Part shown: positions 36,069 through 48,439 of the stretch, piece after piece
Layout: each line of letters starts with the position of its first letter
Position numbering within the stretch: the stretch's first letter is position 1
NCBI GenBank assembly: GCA_012295275.1
Contig: CM022673.1
Span: 26,189,261-26,253,260 of the forward strand
DNA from: Chrysomallon squamiferum
Taxonomy: Eukaryota; Mollusca; Gastropoda; Neomphalida; Peltospiridae
Direction: 5' to 3'
DNA length: 64,000 nt
Notes under the pieces: model-generated
Databases searched by the model: none
What the model was told of the DNA's origin: nothing
Seen by the model: the letters and a program-made list of their open reading frames with translations, nothing else
Position numbers and translations under genes: made by a program

Positions 36069-36537
36069 TCATGAATTTTTGGAAAAAAGTTCCAAGTTCT
36101 TGATCTCGTCTTCAATTGACTGTTTTTTGCTTAATTTCTCCAGCTGCTCTTTCTGAGGTTCCTTCAGTTCCCCGGACTTTATTTTCTGCTCGAGATCTTC
36201 GACTTGCTTTAGCTTCTTCTTCAAATTTCGTATCCTTTTAGCCGTGTCTGTGGCTGCAGAACTGGCGTCGCCAGCTGCTGTGAGGTCTTGCTGTGGTGAA
36301 GACTGCTGCTGCTTGGGTGTGTCTGCCTGCTCCTGCACATGTGAATTGGTCAGCGACTGACAAATCTGTGTCATTCCTCCATCTTTCTGCTTCTTCTTCT
36401 CCTTCCGTTTTGCGTTCTTCTTTGCAGATTTGGACATGCTGTTTTCTGGAGCTTTCATTTTTGCTACGTCCTCAGGTGAAAGGCCAATTGGATGAGTTGG
36501 TCGACTGCTTACCCATTGCATGCCTTTGCTTTCATAC
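36069..36537 (-). CDS. PYM1: PYM1 exon 3
   Basis: Codes [20 protein letters not shown] onward: the lysine-rich region, a glutamine/serine-rich low-complexity part and the C-terminal coiled coil, stop TGA at 36,069-36,071. Acceptor TTTCAG, phase 2. The open frame on the opposite strand at 36,293-36,541 is a shadow. Confidence 0.95.
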
Positions 36538-37493
36538 CTGAAATATATAGATATATATATATATAGATACATTGTTTTATATTGAATGAATCAGCTGTCA
36601 CTGGACAGCCTCAGTTAAATATGAGATCTCGTTTATAAAACTAAGACAAAACCTGAGATAAACAAAACCAAATTGACTGTAACTGATGATAAACTAGGTA
36701 ATTAAATATAATAATAATAATAAAAAAATTGAAAACAAAAACAATTCTGTAATAGTTCATATGTTAACATTACATGTGAAAAATATGTCACCAAAAAAAC
36801 AAATTAAAAAATATATATATAAAAAAAAAAAAAAAAAAACGTACACCGGGACCTCCTCTTGAGGGACATATCCTTCTTTAACACGACGGGGTTTCCGCCA
36901 GCTACCATCTGGTCGTCTGCTTCCAGGAATGAACAATTCCCCTGATATAGAAACAAAAACATATAATTATGTGAATTTCCAACATATGTATTTCTTACAT
37001 ATGATATTGTCAGATATATGAACTGAAGTTAGGGAAATATTCACAGAATAAATTTCTAAAAAAAAAAAAAAACCTGCTTAATAATTATATTATTACATTT
37101 ATATTGTTATTTATTCAGTATGCGGGGTTACTATCTGACAATTTGACAGTTTTAGTTAATTTGGCTCTTTAAATGGTAATTATCTGTTTGATTTTGTATT
37201 TTGCAGCGATTAAAAAAAGGGGGGAATTTTCCACAAAGATAACAAAAAGTCTGTTTATTTACCAAAAACAGTTCACGATTATGCTAGTATCACTGTCTCA
37301 GTGTCTGTCTGAAAGCTGGAATAGCTGTACCATTTAATAGTGTGATAAAATGAACCCACATGTATGTGTAATGCAAACAATGAACGCAAATATTATTACA
37401 GAGTCTTTCTAGACAGTGGTGTTAAAACAATATTCGTATACCTGTCTTTTCATCCCGCACTACACCTACTCTTTCTTCCGCAACTGTAGCCAT
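36069..37493 (-). CDS. PYM1: PYM1 (partner of Y14 and Mago; WIBG), whole gene, three exons
   Basis: Cytoplasmic factor that binds the Mago-Y14 pair and takes exon-junction complexes off translated mRNA, also contacting the small ribosomal subunit. The three exons join to 205 residues (human about 204). The N-terminal Mago-Y14-binding part is clear: [38 protein letters not shown] and [17 protein letters not shown]. The middle has a lysine-rich stretch ([14 protein letters not shown]), and the C-terminus is the predicted coiled coil [20 protein letters not shown] ending LELFSKNS, as in other PYM proteins. All splice phases fit. Confidence 0.95.
36845..36941 (-). CDS. PYM1: PYM1 exon 2
   Basis: Codes [20 protein letters not shown] then [12 protein letters not shown]. 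Acceptor TATCAG. The donor is GTACGT rather than the overlapping upstream GTGTAC, because only that choice keeps the frame into exon 3 (VYESKG). Phase 1 in, phase 2 out. Confidence 0.93.
37442..37493 (-). CDS. PYM1: PYM1 exon 1
   Basis: Codes [17 protein letters not shown] plus one base. Start chosen because it matches the family N-terminus. Donor GTATAC, phase 1. Confidence 0.93.
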
Positions 37494-38387
37494 TTCTACC
37501 AATATTTAGAGTTACGTCCCTTGATAGCCATCTAATTTTGCGTACCGTAGATTTTGTTTGATAGTTTAAACATATTTCCCATATTATCTTGAACTGTTAA
37601 ACTGTTAAATTGTGAAAAATTATTATTATTATTATTATTAATGTTACTTTTACAATTCTCATTAAATATTTGTTCACCGTTTAGTAAATATCATAAAGGC
37701 ATAGATGTAAAAAAAAAAAAAATATTATAATCCTTAATGCATGAATAACAAAACATTTGCGAATTTAATAATTAACCGGTAATTACTCAATACGTAAATC
37801 CAAAATTATTATTATTATTATTATTTTAACCACTACATACATACATACATACACACACCCACATACATACATACATACATGTATAAGCTTGGTTATAAAT
37901 ATAATTTAATTTAAAAAAAAATGTATTTTTTTTCTTTTTTTCAAGATGATGGGAAATAACAGAAGACTATTGTTACTGCACGAGATCTAATAATTATGTT
38001 ATTTTCATGGTACAACTATCGCCTTCAGATTCCCAACGCTTGAAATCTATGGAGAAATTAATATTTTATTCCCATTACGAGTCTAATATGCATATAAATT
38101 AGTGATACTGTGGTAAAATACATCCAAATAATGAAATAGTCTGTACATAGTTTGAAGTTATCTGCATTTGGTACCAAAAAATAAATAAATAAATAAATAA
38201 ATTAAATAATTTAAAAATAAAAATAGTGATAAATAAATATCTTCCTATTTGAAATAACACGCTATGTATACGCTGGCTTTTAACAAATGGATGTAGTGAG
38301 ATTAACAGTAATCAATATTAAAATGTCTTAAACTGATAATATCTGGTTGACATGTAGTAATTAAATGACCACTTACATTTCTCATGA

Positions 38388-38392
<5 letters not shown>

Positions 38393-38477
<85 letters not shown>
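38393..38477. repeat. (GA)n array
   Basis: Pure GA dinucleotides, 85 bp. Confidence 0.95.
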
Positions 38478-38481
<4 letters not shown>

Positions 38482-38920
38482 CAAAATAAATACAGTGTGA
38501 AATTACTATTATTAATGAGCATTTACAGACGACGTATGATACAAATGTATTTTAAACCTTATGCCAACACTCGTAATGTACTAAATTAACCTTCTTTTGA
38601 AGTTTTCACAGAACAATGTTTTACGTACAGTGGTATTGTTTAGCCTTTTTATGATGTCATGATCTTTATGGCAGAACCATTTTGCAAAATGAGTAGAAAG
38701 ATAGGAGGTACTTGAAAGCTAGGCCCGCAATAAACGTAGCTACGGTCGATAACACAAAGCACTGTATTTGAAGAGTGATAAGATCTTCGCGTAATAAACA
38801 TGATTAACTTGTTGACCACCAGTCGACATAAAATAAACAGGATCAGTCGAGAAACACTGAGCCTAATTAAATCGATTTTTCTTCTTCCTGTAAATACAGA
38901 AAAAGAACAGTGTGTGTGTG

Positions 38921-38922
<2 letters not shown>

Positions 38923-39004
<82 letters not shown>
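38923..39004. repeat. (GA)n array
   Basis: Pure GA dinucleotides, about 82 bp, preceded by a short (GT)n run. It creates a leucine-serine shadow frame on the minus strand. Confidence 0.95.
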
Positions 39005-39009
<5 letters not shown>

Positions 39010-39243
39010 TTTAAATTCAACATGTCTGTTCTCGGAATCAAAATTAATGTAATATAATAAAGCAGCAATATCAATAGTTGTAGTTTTAGCTTTAGTGTTA
39101 GCAATAATGATATGAAAAAATAATAAAATAACAAAATAAATAATCGCTTTTGATTGCTAATGAATGAATGAATCAGTCAATGATAAAATTAATGAACGAA
39201 TCAATGATAAATTAAGAACATCAGAAAAAAGATTGCGTTTTTC

Positions 39244-39288
<45 letters not shown>

Positions 39289-40846
39289 TTACATATACTT
39301 TAAGCTTGCAGAGGTCATGGCTGTCTTCATTATGATGACCTAAATGATCTTTATTCTCATTACGGCTGCAATCTGAACCAAGCTCTGCAAAGAATACAGC
39401 TTTTGTACAAAAATAGTGATGTAATGTTTAGAGAAAAATTCAGTTGTTTTATTGTACTTTTATATAATAATAAACAGTAAAAATAAATGTCTTTTTCTAC
39501 TGTCAATTTAATTAATTTTATTATTATTATTAATTTTTTTTATTTAGTTAGTTTTCTTGTTGTTTTTTTTTTGTTTCAACATTATCATTATTAAACTTTA
39601 TTTAAATATTGTTACATTTGAGAAGTATATAACATCTGGCTCAGTATAAAAATAAATGTAACTAATATAAATATAAGTAATACCAAAATAAAACAAAAAG
39701 CTTTTTTATTGAAAAAATTAATTAAATAAATATACGCATGCAGCCTAAGTAAAAATGCATACGATCTATACATTTCATATTTCTGGGCACAAAAACACAC
39801 GCATACACACACTTTACACATGTGTAAACATGTGCATATACTTATAATCACTACAGTATTACTAATACATATTAAAAAAAAAAAAAAAAAAACTGACCAC
39901 CTATAATATCAAAACAACAGTTATGTAAATAAATTAGCATATATTATGAACACTATCTATCTTGCTGCGTCATATATAAACAAGATGTTCTGAAGCAGTT
40001 TATTAAATATAATTTTAACATAAAAAGCAAACTGATAATTAATGAAAGCAAACGTGAAATTAAACTTAACGAAAACAGAGAAATGGTAATAAATATTTCC
40101 ACCGACTCTGTTGTATTCAAATAAAACTGGCCATCTTGCTAAGGAAAGGTTAAAAGAGACAATCTTGTATAAAACTCAGACTGTAAGATCCCCAAGGTAC
40201 TTAGACACAATTCTTCATCATTTTTTTATCTGACAAATCTACTATTTCAGTAGAGATGTTTTTTGGTTTGAGTTTTGAAATATTGTTAATTATCTTTGTT
40301 GTTGACATCAAAGGAACTGTTATCTACATTTTCCGAGAAACTTTCAAATGTTTCTTATAACCTTTCCTTAATAAAGAAACAATTTCTACAAAACAAACAA
40401 TAAACAAAAAAATAATATTGCAAAGGAAAAAAATCATAAATGCAAAAGGAAAGCAAATTTCATGTGGTTTGGTGAAAAACACAAAATAAAACAAAAAAAA
40501 AATTGAAATTAAATACAGATTGAAAATGAAACTAAAACTACAGACAAAAAAAAAAAAAAAAAAAAAAACTGAAATGAATAAAAAAAGAAAAAAAACATTA
40601 ACAAAGCACAAATGATTTTTAAAAATGTCCCAAAACAAAACAGTTTTTAAAAACTAGCACCACATTGATCGATGTACGTTTTTTTTTTCCTGCTAGACAA
40701 GCTTGGCACATCCCAGTATTTTTGTCTCCATACAGATTAAAAACTGTCCTATAACAACGTTAGCAGCAAAACTGACCTCATGTAGAGATAACAAATCATC
40801 ATATTCAAGCATGAACTTACAGAAATTGCATTGGACACTGAATTTA

Positions 40847-40849
40847 TCG

Positions 40850-40931
<82 letters not shown>

Positions 40932-40935
40932 GATT
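40847..40935. repeat. (ATC)n followed by (ATT)n
   Basis: Ten or so ATC units switching abruptly to about twenty ATT units. Shadow frames give poly-Ser/Leu or poly-Asn/Asp. Confidence 0.95.
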
Positions 40936-41521
40936 ATTAGAGTTCTTGTTCTTGTTGTATTTGCCAAGATATTTTGGTAACATTAATTTTTAATGCTGGG
41001 GTTATTGAGTGTTATAAAACATTGGTTCTTGCACCATAATATAAACTGTCTCTCAGTACCTTATGCTTTAATACAGAAATATCTGCGAAGAATAATCAAC
41101 AAATAAAACTCACCTATTAAAGGAGACATTGTCTGAAGTAAATAGAGAGAATTAATGCTTCCAAAAAACTGTTAATAATTTGACATTTTTTCAGTGTTAA
41201 ATAATTAATTATAAACCAATGTTATTCTGGTTTACAATCTCAGCTCACTACATTTTAACAAGAGTTTAATAATTTCTGCTTCAGGTTTTCCTACCATGTT
41301 TAAATAAACAATTTCAATAAGAATACATTAATTAATAGTTTCCACTTTGATTTTGAACAGCATGCTATATAATTTCCACTTTGATTTTTGAATAGATTTA
41401 CGTCATGCTAGCCTGATCTGTTTTTGCATAACACATTGTAAAATGATTATTATTTATATTTGTTTTCTAAACGTAAGTTAAATCTAAAACATCATGATTA
41501 TGAATAAATAAATAATAATAA

Positions 41522-41562
<41 letters not shown>

Positions 41563-42053
41563 CACCAATAACAATAATTATAACAACAGATATATTTGGC
41601 AATGAATGAATCCCCAAAAAGCTGTCATGAAGATGCCGACTACATGAAAATGTCCTCAGGCTAGACTACATTTTCATGTAATTGAACGTTCAGGAAAAAG
41701 TGATAACGCGAAATTGCCATGATAATGAGCAAAATAACTCCTGAAATTTTTTTTTTTTTTTTTTTTATAATAACCGGTGTCGTTAAACAATGAATAACAA
41801 CAAAGTGCAGTCGATGACCTTTTCATCGATATCGAGAGAGCCACCTAAAAATAACGAGTGAACTAAATATTGACTATAAAAAGTTACGGTATAAAAAAAA
41901 AAGAAAAAGATTTGATCCAGTGACAATTTTATTTATTTTAAGATGGTTTAACACACAACCAAAGCTGTTTCTGCTAATCCGTCTCACCTGAATAGACTAT
42001 TACCAGAATAGAAGGAGAGATGCTGCATTAAAGGAAAACAAAAAACAAAAATT

Positions 42054-42148
42054 TCAATAGTCTAAAACGTATACATTGAGAGAAAAGACCAAGGGAAAAA
42101 AAAAATGTCAAGAGTCTAAAACGTATACATTCAGAGAAAAGACCAAAG
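42054..42148. repeat. Two-copy direct repeat, 54-bp period, upstream of the lectin gene
   Basis: TC-AA-AGTCTAAAACGTATACATT and AGAGAAAAGACCAA occur twice (42,054-42,094 and 42,108-42,148) about 80 bp before the ATG. It could be a duplicated regulatory block or chance local duplication; no factor is assigned. Confidence 0.85.
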
Positions 42149-42227
42149 TGCAGAACCGTGAAAATATTTATTTATTTATTTATTTATTTATTAGTGATTT
42201 TTTTTTTTTAACCAAAATCTATTACGA

Positions 42228-42556
42228 ATGATCATGGTTCGAGTGCATGCAGTCGTATCTTTGATACTTGCATCAGGTGTGTGTGGACTGTCTTTCAGTG
42301 ATCGCAGATCTGGACTTCTTGCAAAGGTAACCGAGTTCAACGACAAACTGGTCACCACTCAAACAAACGTTGTTGACAAAAGAGAGGACGTCGGTTCTCT
42401 CATATTATGTGCTATGCTTTGTTTTGACACTGAAACGTGTGGGTCATTTTTTTACGTGAAGACGTCCAAACCTCTGCCAGCTGCACAGCGTCCTCTTTGT
42501 TGACGTCACCGATGCAGTGGATGCGACAGGCAGCGTCTATTTTCAGGTTACCGAAG
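42228..42556 (+). pseudogene. Apple+lectin gene exon 1: signal peptide and apple/PAN domain, frame break inside
   Basis: Starts MIMVRVHAVVSLILASGVCG (a second ATG at 42,234 is equally possible). LILCAMLCFDTETCGSFFYV has the spaced cysteines of an apple/PAN domain. As written the frame stops at 42,501-42,503. Reading one base later from about 42,473 gives LCQLHSVLFVDVTDAVDATG then SVYFQVTE, leading in phase 1 to a GTAAAT donor. Confidence 0.8.
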
Positions 42557-42712
42557 GTAAATATATTTGTTTATTTGGTTAGTTAGTTAGTTAGTTAGTT
42601 AGTTGAGTGTCTTGTTTCAGATGTATCTCGGCGACTGGTGTATTAATGGTTATAGTACGTGCTCTCTTCTCTGTAGGAAATGATCGAGTTTCTTTTTATT
42701 ATAATTACTGAA

Positions 42713-42715
<3 letters not shown>

Positions 42716-42748
<33 letters not shown>

Positions 42749-42832
42749 TAACAATAACAATAACAACAACATCAATAATAACAATAATAATAAATCGTAG
42801 TAGTAGTTAGTAGTAGTAGTAGTAGTAGTAGT

Positions 42833-42904
<72 letters not shown>

Positions 42905-42906
42905 AT
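42716..42906. repeat. (AAT)n then (AGT)n arrays in lectin intron 1
   Basis: AAT/AAC triplets followed by AGT units broken three times by a single TTAGT slip, giving regular higher-order spacing. Confidence 0.9.
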
Positions 42907-42947
42907 AAAAACTGGTATTTAAAAAAAAAAGAAAAAAAAAAGAAAAA

Positions 42948-42983
<36 letters not shown>

Positions 42984-43468
42984 TGAAGAAACGAAAAACC
43001 GAAGACTTATAACAATTTCTTTTTATTGATGACTGGAGATAAATTAATCTTTTATACCTTTCATCGAGATTTTTATTTATTTTAATTTATTAAAAAAAAA
43101 AAAAAAACCACATAATATTTTCCAAAAGTGATTTTTTTGTTGTTTTATTTTATATCATACAGTATTGTACTGTATTGTACTGTATTATCTCGTATTAAAC
43201 TGTATAGCATTATGTTATATAACATCATATCATATATTATATTATCATATTTTAATATTTGGTTTCCTTCCACTAGTTAATGTGTCATGCATGCTAACGA
43301 GTTTCTCTGTGAAATTGCTTGATTGCTGGCTGGGAGATTTATTTAACCAAATACTTCGTTTGGTAAATGTAATTAAAGTATTTGGGGAACTTAATTAATG
43401 AACCCGGGGAGAAACAAACCATCAGTTCAGAAACTTCATAACCATGAGTGATTTTAAAATGTCTTTTT

Positions 43469-43608
<140 letters not shown>

Positions 43609-43652
43609 TTAAAACTGTTGGTTATTCGGATAATTTTATTTCCCTACCGCAC

Positions 43653-43745
<93 letters not shown>

Positions 43746-43758
43746 TCTCTCTCTCTCA
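43653..43758. repeat. (CT)n array upstream of lectin exon 2
   Basis: About 105 bp of CT dinucleotides; in the transcript a long pyrimidine tract about 75 bp before the acceptor of exon 2. Confidence 0.95.
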
Positions 43759-43834
43759 TTCTCTAAGATTATAGCTTGATGACTATAAATAAAATATGTA
43801 AACAGATGCAGAACAATATTTAAATTTTTCATAG

Positions 43835-44020
43835 ACTGGTGCCCGCATGATATTGGCTACGTAGTTTACAGACCTCTGGAACTCTGCTACAAACCGCACA
43901 AGGAAGAAAAGAAACACGCAGAGGCAGAAACGGTCTGTGAAACTGAAGGTGGAACTTTGGCGATGGTTAAAAACGAGACGATTTTCAGCCATTTGTATGA
44001 CTTCCTGCGAGCATCTTCAA
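43835..44020 (+). CDS. Apple+lectin gene exon 2: first half of the C-type lectin domain
   Basis: Intact exon coding DWCPHDIGYVVYRPLELCYK, then KHAEAETVCETEGGTLAMVK and HLYDFLRASS. It has the first lectin cysteines and the 'A...C...GG.LA.(V/I)' helix 1 signature. Acceptor TTCATAG, donor GTAAGG, phase 1 on both sides. A (CT)n array ends about 75 bp upstream. Confidence 0.88.
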
Positions 44021-44850
44021 GTAAGGCGTAACACACAAACAAAACAAGTTTAATTTATTATTAAAACAGAGGTATAGAATGTGATTGAAGAAATCATTTT
44101 GAAAAGTTGAGTATTTTGTTGCAATAATGTTAATTCTCTTAACGAGTATCCCAAATACTAATGCCTTTCTGAAGGTTTTTTTTTTTTTTCATTCACATTT
44201 CTTGGCTCCTTTGCGGTTTAACCATGTTAAATCACTCTCACAAAAAGGTTAGGAACAATCAGTTCAGTAACTAAAAGGAATTAAATACTAAATTTAGTGT
44301 CTACATTATCATCGCCATCATCATCATTTATTTATTTATTTGTTTGTTTGCTTGTTTGTTTGTTTGTTTATATATATTCTTATTTTTGTTCTGGTTGGAC
44401 AGAAACTGAAAAAAATTAGATGTTCGTTCATTTATATGGTTAAGGCTTAACCAAAAATTAATCCGTTGCGCTATGATAAATGTTTGAAATGTTAAAGAAT
44501 TAAATCTATTCCTTCTTTGAATTAAGTAAATATTAATTTCTTCTCAGTAGATCGTGCTGACAAATATTCTGAAAAAAAGGTTTCATTCTGATGAAAAGTA
44601 CATTACCGAGGCATGTCTGACACCCCGGAGGATCAAACCATCTTGGCGTGCCTGTTTGTCTATTTTCCCATTCCACCCAGTACCCTATAATTGGCTTTTT
44701 ATCGTTATTATTAACTGATAGCAGTATCCTTTAATTTATACACCTTTTCTCAATCGTATCAGGTAAATATGTCACAAACACCAGACACATAACAACCGTA
44801 AACATTAAAAATCTGTTGAGATATATTTACATATTCTTTTATTCGTTCAG

Positions 44851-45073
44851 GTCTGAGATTAACACATTTCCAGATGGGAGCAGACGACATCGAGGTTCAA
44901 GGTCAACTGAGGTGGCCTGACAACTCTTCGGTGACCTGGACTAACTGGGCGGAAGGGAACCTTCCCATGATACAGAGCGGTGCACGGCCTTGGCGTGGTT
45001 CTACTATTTCAAATGGAATGACATTCCCTGCGATTATCTTTTTAGCTTTCTTTGTCAGATTGTAAAACCATGA
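44851..45073 (+). pseudogene. Apple+lectin gene exon 3: second half of the C-type lectin domain, frame break inside
   Basis: Codes GADDIEVQGQLRWPDNSSVT then WTNWAEGNLP. One base appears missing near 44,963-44,966; in the shifted frame it continues ERCTALAWFYYFKWNDIPCD then YLFSFLCQIVKP and TGA at 45,071-45,073. WND.PC and FLCQ are the conserved end of C-type lectin domains. The calcium-binding QPD/EPN motif is not present; NLP stands near its place. Unshifted, the frame stops at 45,063. Confidence 0.82.
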
Positions 45074-45856
45074 AGAAAATGAAAAGACGTTTGTTAATTT
45101 TTAAACGTAAAACCTGTAACGATATATATATATATATATACATATATAAAACTCTGTTAAAATACATGTGAATATTAGTAAAGGTTGAAGTAATTTCGTT
45201 GTTGAATTTCTTTTTGTTCTTGTTTGCATCAAGTATTCGAAACAAATAAAACAATCAAAAGTAAAACACTTAAAAGCAAATTATTATACATCATGCAATA
45301 GAATAATTTTGTTGGAGCTCACAGTATCGTTAGGTAAAAGTGTATTTTAAATAACTACATTTTATTATGATCGTAAATGCTGATGAAGTAATAACAGTTT
45401 CTCACTTGAAGATTCATCTAACGTTTTTGGCCAGGAAAAGCGATTAAAACTGACTGGTTTTTATTTATGACGAGCAACAGGTAACAATGACACTACAACT
45501 GTTTATAGTTTCTACATCTACACTGAATTTTACATTGCTGCTTATCACTGTGTGCAGAAAATATTGACACTTGTAGTAAAACATCTGATTCCGCATTTTA
45601 CGTAATGTTGTCAAATTTAGTGGGAATATTGAAAATGACAACCGACATGATAGAGAAAAAAAAAGAAGAAGAAGAGAGATGCGAGTGAATTATCAATATT
45701 TTCATCTTACTGACAAATCCAATAAACGCTAAATTCCACTGCAATAAGAAAATTTAAAATGATTTCCCATATTCAGTAATGTATCAAGTAAATTATGACC
45801 AACCGACAATTTACTGGTTATGTCCCTTTAGCTGTAAGTCCGCCTAATTCAACTCT

Positions 45857-45889
<33 letters not shown>

Positions 45890-47160
45890 ACAATAAAGTA
45901 GATAAAATAAGGATTTTATTTTCGTGCAGTAGTTGTTGTAATTGCAGTTCAAAACTGGAACTGACAAGAAAAAAAAAAAAAAGAGAATAATAATAATACC
46001 ATAATGATATAACTATTGCAGAATCCTAGAAGATAAATACAGGTTTGTCAGCATGTTTGTTCTGCTTTCTATAAATACGTCACAACAGAAATCAGTTTGT
46101 TTTTGATGGGCATCGTTAACAAAACTTAACTGAGTAAAAGATAAAGAGTTATTGGTTTATTTTACATCACATACAGAGATATACGAAATGTTTCAATAAG
46201 AATCATTATAGAGAGAAAAACATGACAATTATTAGCAACCCCCCTCCCCCCAGATATTAATGATCTTCAGCGTCAGCATGATAGATTTGTGTTTTTATTT
46301 GTTTATTTTGTTTTTATTTTGTTTTGGTTTAATTTTTTTTATTTTTTTATTTTTTATTTTTTTACACCAGTCGTAAGACTTTTGTTCTTTCTTTCTTTCA
46401 TTTCTTCTTTATTTCTTTCTTTATTTCTTTATTTATTTCTTTAAATTTCTTATTTTACAGCCCTTCTCTCAGTATCTTTTTTGTATAGCTCTGTTTGATC
46501 TATTTCGTTAGCAGTTTTCCTGTTCTAGGTTATCGTTCTTGAATTACGCCCTCTACTTACATCATCTGTTTATGCATTATTGGCATGTATAAACTTTGAA
46601 GAAATATTTTCTCTCTCGTTGTATCATAGATCGAGTGGCATACGTAAGGTATGGCAGGCAAGGCACTAAATTTAACTCTTATTTTTGAGCTGATTTAATG
46701 TTAAAGTTATCTGAAAGATGGGTGGTAGATTTTTGGATAGGTGCGAAATTTTATAGGTACCATTTCTCGTATATATATATCGCCTGCAGAGATCAGTTTG
46801 TTAATGATGGATAGTAGTTATAAATTAAAACATAATTTGTTTTCCATAGTTTATAATTCAGTTATTATTTTATTTTATTTTATTTTATTTTATTTTATTT
46901 TATTTATTTTTAATATTATTAATTTAATTTAATTTAATTTAATTATTTATCATTCATTTTGTCGGATATAATCAACTTACGAAAATAACAGTAAATTAAA
47001 GGAATGAAAGAGAATCGTAAAAACCGATTAATCAAACGTCTGCCAGCTACGTAATCGAGTACTTACATCCGACGACGTCATGATCTTACTGTATTTTGAA
47101 GCATCTTCGCAAAAGCAGGGGCGCACGTACAACGTATTTTGAACAACCAGTCCTGCTACT
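45074..47160. other. Intergenic region after the lectin gene
   Basis: No gene recognised. Contains a poly-A run near 45,860-45,888, T-rich (TTTTA/TTTC) stretches at about 46,290-46,460, and (ATTTT)n at 46,863-46,915 followed by (AATTT)n. A GC-richer patch begins near 46,960. Confidence 0.6.
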
Positions 47161-47164
47161 TCAA

Positions 47165-47255
47165 CGGGGAAATAGGTAAAGAAGGGCACATCGTTGAAGA
47201 ACGATTACGCCTCGAGGCCTGCACTCTAACCAATGAGCTATATAACCCGCTGTCA
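47165..47255 (-). mobile_element. tRNA-derived SINE head (fossil)
   Basis: On the minus strand GGGTTATATAGCTCATTGGT continues TAGAGTGCAGGCCTCGAGGC, matching the tRNA D-arm and polymerase III A box (TRGYNNARNNGG = TAGCTCATTGG) and an anticodon-like stem. A degenerate B-box-like GTTCTTCAACGATG follows. No proper acceptor stem or TC-arm pairing, so it is not a functional tRNA. The following unique-looking 100 bp (minus strand, toward 47,060) may be the SINE body. Confidence 0.55.
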
Positions 47256-47889
47256 GGGCTTTAGCACAGAGAAATTAAATACTGTACTGAGAAACTCTTT
47301 GTAACGAAGCCTGTAGCGACTTGTTGGTAATGAAGCTAGATTTAGACTCTGCAGCAGGTAACACTGGGTGACAACCGGTCTTCATGTGGCTCTGAATGAT
47401 TAGCACAAGATTCGTGGTAACTGTGTAATTATTAAAGATCTCGTCTTTATTACCATGACATTTCGTGATCGTTTATTCTTTTTTTTTTTTTTTTTTTTTT
47501 TTACTGTTTTATTCGGTGTAAATATATGAATGATATGTTTAAAAACGTTGATTTCTTATTCAAGCCCCAAAATTACGAATGTTTATTTTTTTCACTATTA
47601 TTATTATTTGATATATTATTATCAAGAGGCTTTTCGTTTACGATAATGTCGTTCAAGGCAATGGTTTTAAAAATATATATATATATATATATTTGAATCT
47701 ATATTTTTAAAAATACAACACTTTATGAAATACACAGTAAATCTGTAATTACCTCTACAGCTTCATTACTTTTTGCTAGTGGGAAAATGTTTTAATATAA
47801 ACTGTTTTAAAAAAAAAATGTAACTTAATAATCGATAAAAATTTTAAAAAACAAAACAACAAAACTCCCCTCAAAAACCCATAAAAAAA

Positions 47890-48430
47890 CAAACATGCTC
47901 TGTGATGATGGTTACAGAATCAAAGACCACGTGAAGTCCTTGAAGCAAAATGAGCAAATAGTGAAGCAAAAACATGAGAAAACAGAAGTCGACAGTTTTG
48001 GTAATGACATTGTTATGGAATCGGCAGCAGTAATCTGTTATGGTGGTACAACGACTCTTTGGTTTTGTTGCATGTCCCACGACGGGGTTCACATACCGGG
48101 ATCCTGCAGTATGACGTCATAAGTTTGTCAAAGATGGAGCGTTGCAGTACGTTAGTACCCCAATCATGTATTGCACGTGTTAGTCGGAAGTATTTGCACT
48201 ACGTCCAACTACCACAACGTCCAAATAGCACACTGGCGTGCCCGTTCAGCGGATTTAAACCCATTAGCACGTGCATCGGAAAATTCCATCACACGTGACC
48301 CTCCGTGACCCTTGTCGTTTTGCAACATGACAGGAAGAACGTGTTGTGCAACGTTTTGATTATTTCCGTGTATAGCTGTTGTCAAGATGTTATTAGGACT
48401 CAATGCAGTCAAAACCTCTGCTGACATATT
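47890..48430 (+). mobile_element. Tc1/mariner-type transposase fossil
   Basis: Broken frames carry successive family signatures in order: VDSFGNDIVM (compare VDRFGGGSVMVWG), a YGGTTTLWF strand, ARVSRKYL (compare ARPHTARVTRDFL), CPFSGFKPIS (compare WPAFSPDLNPIEH) and SVYSCCQDVIRTQ near the C-terminus. Several stops and frameshifts; catalytic acidic residues are not preserved. Terminal inverted repeats were not found. Identification is from memory of family motifs. Confidence 0.6.
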
Positions 48431-48439
48431 GCCCACCCC

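Larger units (their letters stand above)
37494..42227. other. Gene-free region between PYM1 and the lectin gene
   Basis: No coding sequence recognised. Contains (ATT)n at about 37,620, (ACAT)n at about 37,840, (GA)n at 38,393-38,477 and 38,925-39,004, (ATT)n at 39,247-39,286, a (ATC)n(ATT)n array, poly-A near 39,872 and 40,545, (AAT)n at about 41,516-41,560, a small hairpin near 41,660 and a 54-bp-period duplication at 42,054-42,148. A GC-richer patch at about 38,690-38,890 has no recognisable frame. Confidence 0.6.

Noticed and set aside
36293-36541. 82-codon plus-strand frame
   Set aside because: Antisense shadow of PYM1 exon 3, which is clearly coding on the minus strand.
42228-42503. A complete 91-residue secreted single-exon protein
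   Set aside because: The stop comes from a one-base shift. The next frame carries the rest of the apple domain and a phase-matched donor to the lectin exons.
47165-47255. A functional tRNA gene
   Set aside because: A-box is good but the B-box and the acceptor and T stems do not pair; better explained as a SINE head.
48209-48436. 75-codon minus-strand frame (MGNMSAEVLT...)
   Set aside because: Antisense to the Tc1/mariner fossil; no family resemblance on that strand.
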